Of a stretch of 64,000 nt of DNA, positions 60,842-64,000 are shown in pieces (within the stretch, counting starts at the first letter, position 1; each line of letters starts with the position of its first letter). The notes beneath the pieces were generated by a model that had not been told where the DNA came from, searched no databases, and was given only the letters and a program-made list of their open reading frames with translations. This DNA comes from Planctomycetota bacterium. Its GTDB lineage: Bacteria > Planctomycetota > PLA2. The stretch lies in contig JAJFFF010000004.1 in the NCBI GenBank assembly GCA_021776785.1, positions 294,516 through 358,515 on the forward strand. Direction: 5' to 3'. A program made the position numbers and the translations under genes.

Positions 60842-61879
60842 ATGCGTATCGCCATCTTATCCGCCGCGTTGATCGCCGGCACCTGGGTCGCCTTTGCAGG
60901 CGAAGGCCAAGGCAAAGTGGACCCGGGTCGCATCGACCTCGACGGGGCCAATCTCGGAACGTACTGGTACGGCGCGCAGATCGACAAGCGCGCACTCGCC
61001 GGCAAAGTCGTTCTCTTCGAAATCTGGGGGTCGTGAATCGGCTGCAAGGCGATCACGCCTAAGTTGGTCAGTTTGGCCAAGCGACTCGAAGGAAAACCGT
61101 TTCACATCATCGCCGCGCACAACCAGCACGGCACAAAAGAGAACGTCGTTGCGTACCTCAAGAGTCAGGGCCTCGCAGAGGACACGCCCAACGTTACCGT
61201 GACCAGTTTCGGTCGCCACCCGATGGTCAAGGGCACGGGTTATGTGCCGTACTACATGGTGTTCGACCAACACGGTGAGCTTGCGCACCACCACATGTGC
61301 GGGCCGTACCACGGCGGCGACGGATTCAAGATGGTCGAGTGGGTCGACAATCTTCTCAAGGATGTCTCTGCGATTTACTTGGGCAAAGAGCCGTACCGCG
61401 CCGTTCCGAAACTCGCTGCGGCCGTTGGCAAAAAGAAGAACTTGCCGGCCACGATCCTTGCGATTCGCAAGAAGCTCGATGCTGGTGCGACGGGCGCCGA
61501 GAAAGCAGAGTTGGAACGGCTCGTCGCCGCGATCGGTGATTACCGCACGCGCATGCTCGAGCGGGCGGATAAGCTGGTTGGCATCAACCCGAGCGCGGTC
61601 ATCCCGTCGCTCACCGCGCTGCTCAAAGACTTTCGCGGAACGCCCGCGGCGGCCGACGTGGACGCCAAGCTCAGGGCGCAAAAGGCGAACAAGGATCTAA
61701 AGACCGCGATCGCTCTCGACAAGTCGTTTCGTAAGTCCATGAAGCGTTTGGGAAAGATGAAGGAGCCTTCGGCCAAGGCGCGGCGCAAAACTGCCGAGAA
61801 GCTGACGAAGCTCATCGCGGGCCACGAAGGACTTCCGATCACCGCCAAGATTCAACAAGCGATCGATGAATTGAAGTAG
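60842..61879 (+). CDS. Candidate selenoprotein: exported TlpA-like thioredoxin-fold protein with UxxC
   Basis: Reads as one 345-residue protein if the TGA at 61034-61036 is selenocysteine (residue 65). It starts with signal MRIAILSAALIAGTWVAFA. The TGA lies in LFEIWGS-U-IGCKAITPKL: Sec at the first position of a UxxC motif directly before KAITPKL, where TlpA-type proteins have CxxC followed by R/K. After it the fold goes on (FHIIAAHNQHG; GYVPYYMVFDQHGEL with the cis-Pro of the Trx fold), then a helical C-terminal part of about 180 residues. The only start after the TGA is a TTG inside the motif region. Alternatives: a nonsense change of Cys or Trp, or a sequencing error. The exact position favours Sec. 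Confidence 0.82.
61057..61077 (+). promoter_or_regulatory. Candidate bacterial SECIS hairpin (TlpA-like gene)
   Basis: Stem GCC-T-AA with TT-T-GGC (one T-T mismatch like the bulged U of E. coli fdhF) encloses a nine-base loop GTTGGTCAG, which contains GGTC and starts with G. The loop begins 26 bases after the TGA, within the bacterial SECIS range. An alternative stem AGGCG/CGCCT nearer the TGA has no G in its loop. Confidence 0.55.
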
Positions 61880-61915
61880 TCGCCGGCCACGCCACGGACT
61901 GGAGGCGGGTCGCGT

Positions 61916-62755
61916 TTACCTTGAGAAGGGAACGCGACCCGTCGCTCGGTACGGCAACAACAACGGCCCAAACGGTGTCGAGACTTCGAGGTCTCCGCCT
62001 AGGCTGTAGCCCGCGCTCTTGCCGCGCAGCATGTTGAACACACCGAGGCCGAAGTCGAGCGGCTTGATCGTGATCGGGATGGTGACCGACGTGCGATCAC
62101 CGCGATTTTTGAGTTCTTGCGAGGGGCTAGCCGAACTCTTCACGACATCCGTACCGCCGAGCCGCAGCGCGTAGCCGAGTTTTTGGAGGCCGAGCGCGAA
62201 GTCGTTTGTGTTTTCGACATCCACGCTGAGTACGGCCGTCGCTTCGTCGAGTGCCAGCGTTTGCCAACGGATCGATTGCAGCGACACCTTTGGCACCTGC
62301 GGGATCGGAAGCGTGCCCGACTTGCGCAGCGGCAGAGTGATCTGTCCGATCGCGGATGCATCCACGATCAGCTTTAGGTCGGCTTCGTACGGAACGACCT
62401 GGCCCGGTCGTACCGATTGCAGCACTTGCAGTAGCCCCGCGAACGTCACTTTGGCGTCGAGCGGAAACACTTTGGCGCCGCGCGCCGGCACAGAACCCTG
62501 CGCGTCGGCGCTTCCGGTCAGGAAATTCACGCCGCTCGATGCGAGCCCGTAACTCATGCTGACGAGCGGGAGTGCGACGCCGTAAGGGTTGGTGATCTCG
62601 ACGTCGAAGCGAAGCGTCACGCTGCTCAGGTCGAGGCCATGTAACTGCACGCCTTGGATCCGCGCGGTCGGCTTGTCGGCGTTGCTCAGGTAGTCCTGCA
62701 CGGTGTCGCAACCGGTCAAGAGAAGGGCGGCCACTCCGACGATGAGGTTTCGCAT
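61916..62755 (-). CDS. LEA-14/WHy-domain lipoprotein
   Basis: 279 residues from ATG 62755, giving MRNLIVGVAALLLTGC with lipobox LTGC; the long frame adds ten residues overlapping the previous gene. Two tandem WHy (water stress and hypersensitive response) domains: the first with VTLRFDVEITNPYGVALPL, the second with AVLSVDVENTNDFALGL. The N-P/N-D pattern at strand ends is typical. These beta-sandwich proteins may help protect the envelope under desiccation. The spacing of ten bases to the upstream gene suggests one transcript. Confidence 0.85.
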   Translation of the reverse strand: MRNLIVGVAALLLTGCDTVQDYLSNADKPTARIQGVQLHGLDLSSVTLRFDVEITNPYGVALPLVSMSYGLASSGVNFLTGSADAQGSVPARGAKVFPLDAKVTFAGLLQVLQSVRPGQVVPYEADLKLIVDASAIGQITLPLRKSGTLPIPQVPKVSLQSIRWQTLALDEATAVLSVDVENTNDFALGLQKLGYALRLGGTDVVKSSASPSQELKNRGDRTSVTIPITIKPLDFGLGVFNMLRGKSAGYSLGGDLEVSTPFGPLLLPYRATGRVPFSR

Positions 62756-62765
62756 GCCGAACACG

Positions 62766-63605
62766 TTACTTGGCCACCGCATCAAACACGAGATTCCCGT
62801 CCGCGCTGATGGCCGCGACGTGTCCGGCAGGAAACCGCTCCCAGCCCGGATCGTCCGACAGGCGCTCGGACGCGACCAGTGTCGTTCCGACGCCGCCCTC
62901 GTCGATCATGCGGCAGGTGTCGCCGATGCACGCGTAGCGCCGTCCACGATGCACGTACAAGCTGGAGGTCGTACCCTCCGGGTCCGTGGAAAAGCGAAGA
63001 ACCGCCGACGCGCCTCCATTGGTCAGCGCGAGGTTTAGGTACGAAGGCTTGCGCTTCGCGATCGCGGTTACGCGTCGGGCCGCTTCCGCCAGCGCCGCCG
63101 CCAAGTCGGACGCACTCTGCTCCCCACTGCTTTCGCCCAATGCGTCCAAGACGTACGCGAACAACAACTCGGAGTCCGTTGTTCCCCTGATGCTGTCAAA
63201 CGCGCGATCAGTAAGGCCGCGCAACAGTTCGCGCCGCGACTTCCGGAAGTCGCCGATGGTTCCGTTGTGGCAAAACGCGAGATCCTCGAACACAAACGGG
63301 TGGCAGTTCGTTTCGACGACCGCAAGATGGGGCGAAGCGGCACGCACGTGAGCCAGCACGCAGTGGCTTTCGATCGCGGGCGCCAGGCTTCGGAGATTTT
63401 GATTGCTCCACGCCGGGTTCACCGTCCGAAACTGCACGGGTTCGGCGCGCGCTTGGGGATACCACGCCACACCGAACCCATCGCCGTTCACGCGCAGCCG
63501 AAACTCCTTCGCGTCAAAGCTCTGATTCACGAGAGAATTCGACGGGCGCAACAACAGCGCGTCCAGCGATACGGGTTCACCGAGGTAGGCAACGAAGCGG
63601 CACAT
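62766..63605 (-). CDS. Class II glutamine amidotransferase (YafJ-like)
   Basis: 279 residues from the ATG giving MCRFVAYLG; removing the Met leaves the N-terminal nucleophile Cys of Ntn-type amidotransferases. The family pattern includes GDGFGVAWY, AHVRAASP, NCHPFVFEDLAFCHNGTIGDF and TDSELLFAYVL. It hydrolyses glutamine to deliver ammonia or may act as an amidohydrolase (YafJ, EgtC); no partner synthase is nearby. The longer open frame to 63839 is noncoding. Confidence 0.88.
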   Translation of the reverse strand: MCRFVAYLGEPVSLDALLLRPSNSLVNQSFDAKEFRLRVNGDGFGVAWYPQARAEPVQFRTVNPAWSNQNLRSLAPAIESHCVLAHVRAASPHLAVVETNCHPFVFEDLAFCHNGTIGDFRKSRRELLRGLTDRAFDSIRGTTDSELLFAYVLDALGESSGEQSASDLAAALAEAARRVTAIAKRKPSYLNLALTNGGASAVLRFSTDPEGTTSSLYVHRGRRYACIGDTCRMIDEGGVGTTLVASERLSDDPGWERFPAGHVAAISADGNLVFDAVAK

Positions 63606-64000
63606 GCTCTTAGTATCGCGCATCCGCCGCGTGACACGGCAGGATGAATCGCGTGTTTCCGTTTCGTGGAGGCCGGCGGGCGGGCGTTTTGATGTGAAAC
63701 GCAAGCGCTCTTGGTACTGGCGGCCGTGCCCTACCGCGTCCGGGACATGGCGCTCCAACAAAAAATCAACGCGGCAATCGATCGCCGCGTCCGATACCTG
63801 AAGTCGGTTGCGCGAGCGAGCACGCGAAACGCGAAACACAAGCGGCGCGAGGCGCTAGACCCTGATCAAGCGCGTTCGGTGTCGCGCCTCGCCCCCAAAT
63901 AGCCAGAAACGTCGCTCCTGCCCGGTATTTCGTTGTTTTCCAACACAAACGAATACTGACCAAAAGGACGTTTCAGGTGAATGCACAAGATGCCCGAAGG
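63606..64000. other. Intergenic end of the window; possible new gene start at 63978
   Basis: Short open frames on both strands look like noise. Near the end AAAAGGA (63963-63969) is followed eight bases later by GTG at 63978, with an open frame to the edge (NAQDAR), so a rightward gene may begin here. Too short to identify. Confidence 0.3.

Noticed and set aside
60842..61036. Reading the TlpA-like gene as a short protein ending at TGA, with a second gene from TTG 61064
   Set aside because: The TTG lies within the conserved fold, has no Shine-Dalgarno, and the fold needs both halves; the TGA is at a catalytic position.
63711..63902. Small plus-strand frame of 63 codons near the window end
   Set aside because: No Shine-Dalgarno and no family; composition is like the surrounding noncoding sequence.
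1..64000. TGA reassigned as Trp or Gly in this genome
   Set aside because: Many genes end naturally in TGA at overlaps such as ATGA and TGATG, and the conserved Trp and Gly positions I checked use TGG and GGN.

Overview
The window is high-GC bacterial chromosome with dense genes on both strands and short intergenic gaps. I see no phage, plasmid or CRISPR signature. The protein repertoire suggests a Planctomycetota-like bacterium or a related lineage. The reasons are an extracytoplasmic sigma factor beside a TPR Ser/Thr kinase with a DWG motif, a sigma factor fused to a membrane anchor and beta-sandwich repeats, a PEP-CTERM protein, several FG-GAP or ASPIC/UnbV propeller proteins, and many short-signal lipoproteins. 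This placement is inference; no rRNA or other phylogenetic marker lies in the window.

Layout. 1-1.8 kb: end of a tandem rhodanese and a PEP-CTERM protein. 2.1-10.4 kb: a tightly packed unit of two large lipoproteins (one resembling the pore-forming core of anthrax protective antigen), a sigma factor and a receptor-like kinase. 10.5-20.5 kb: GNAT, a small membrane protein, a giant RHS/YD lipoprotein, two tRNA-Arg(CCT) genes around a frameshifted HEAT lipoprotein, an SDR and a PD40 propeller. 20.5-26.9 kb: an FG-GAP lipoprotein and a GntR-ATPase-permease operon with a perfect operator palindrome. 27-31.3 kb: an unknown gene with a frameshifted ATP-grasp ligase, and two poorly characterised genes. 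31.5-35.4 kb: a PilB/GspE ATPase fused to a response-regulator receiver, divergent from a zinc-finger membrane protein and a pseudopilin carrying a beta-sandwich. 35.5-42.7 kb: an AhpD-like protein, DinB, a kinase-fold protein, the sigma fusion, an SMP-30 protein and a small gene with a structured leader. 43-48.8 kb: two inverted-repeat elements around ASPIC/UnbV and unknown secreted proteins. 48.8-64 kb: cystathionine beta-synthase, MOSC, a caspase-like protein, a CAP protein, an RNA helicase, MarR, a permease-EIIA-RCK fusion, a thioredoxin-fold protein and a class II amidotransferase.

The most notable finding is two independent genes, each interrupted by one in-frame TGA exactly at a redox-active position. 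One is a TlpA-like protein (UxxC, residue 65). The other is an AhpD-like protein (CxxU, residue 66). In both, the fold continues after the TGA and a candidate bacterial SECIS hairpin follows it. TGA is used as a normal stop elsewhere in the window, so both are read here as candidate selenoproteins. Standard gene callers split or truncate them. No selenocysteine machinery is in this window; it should be found elsewhere in the genome if the reading is right.
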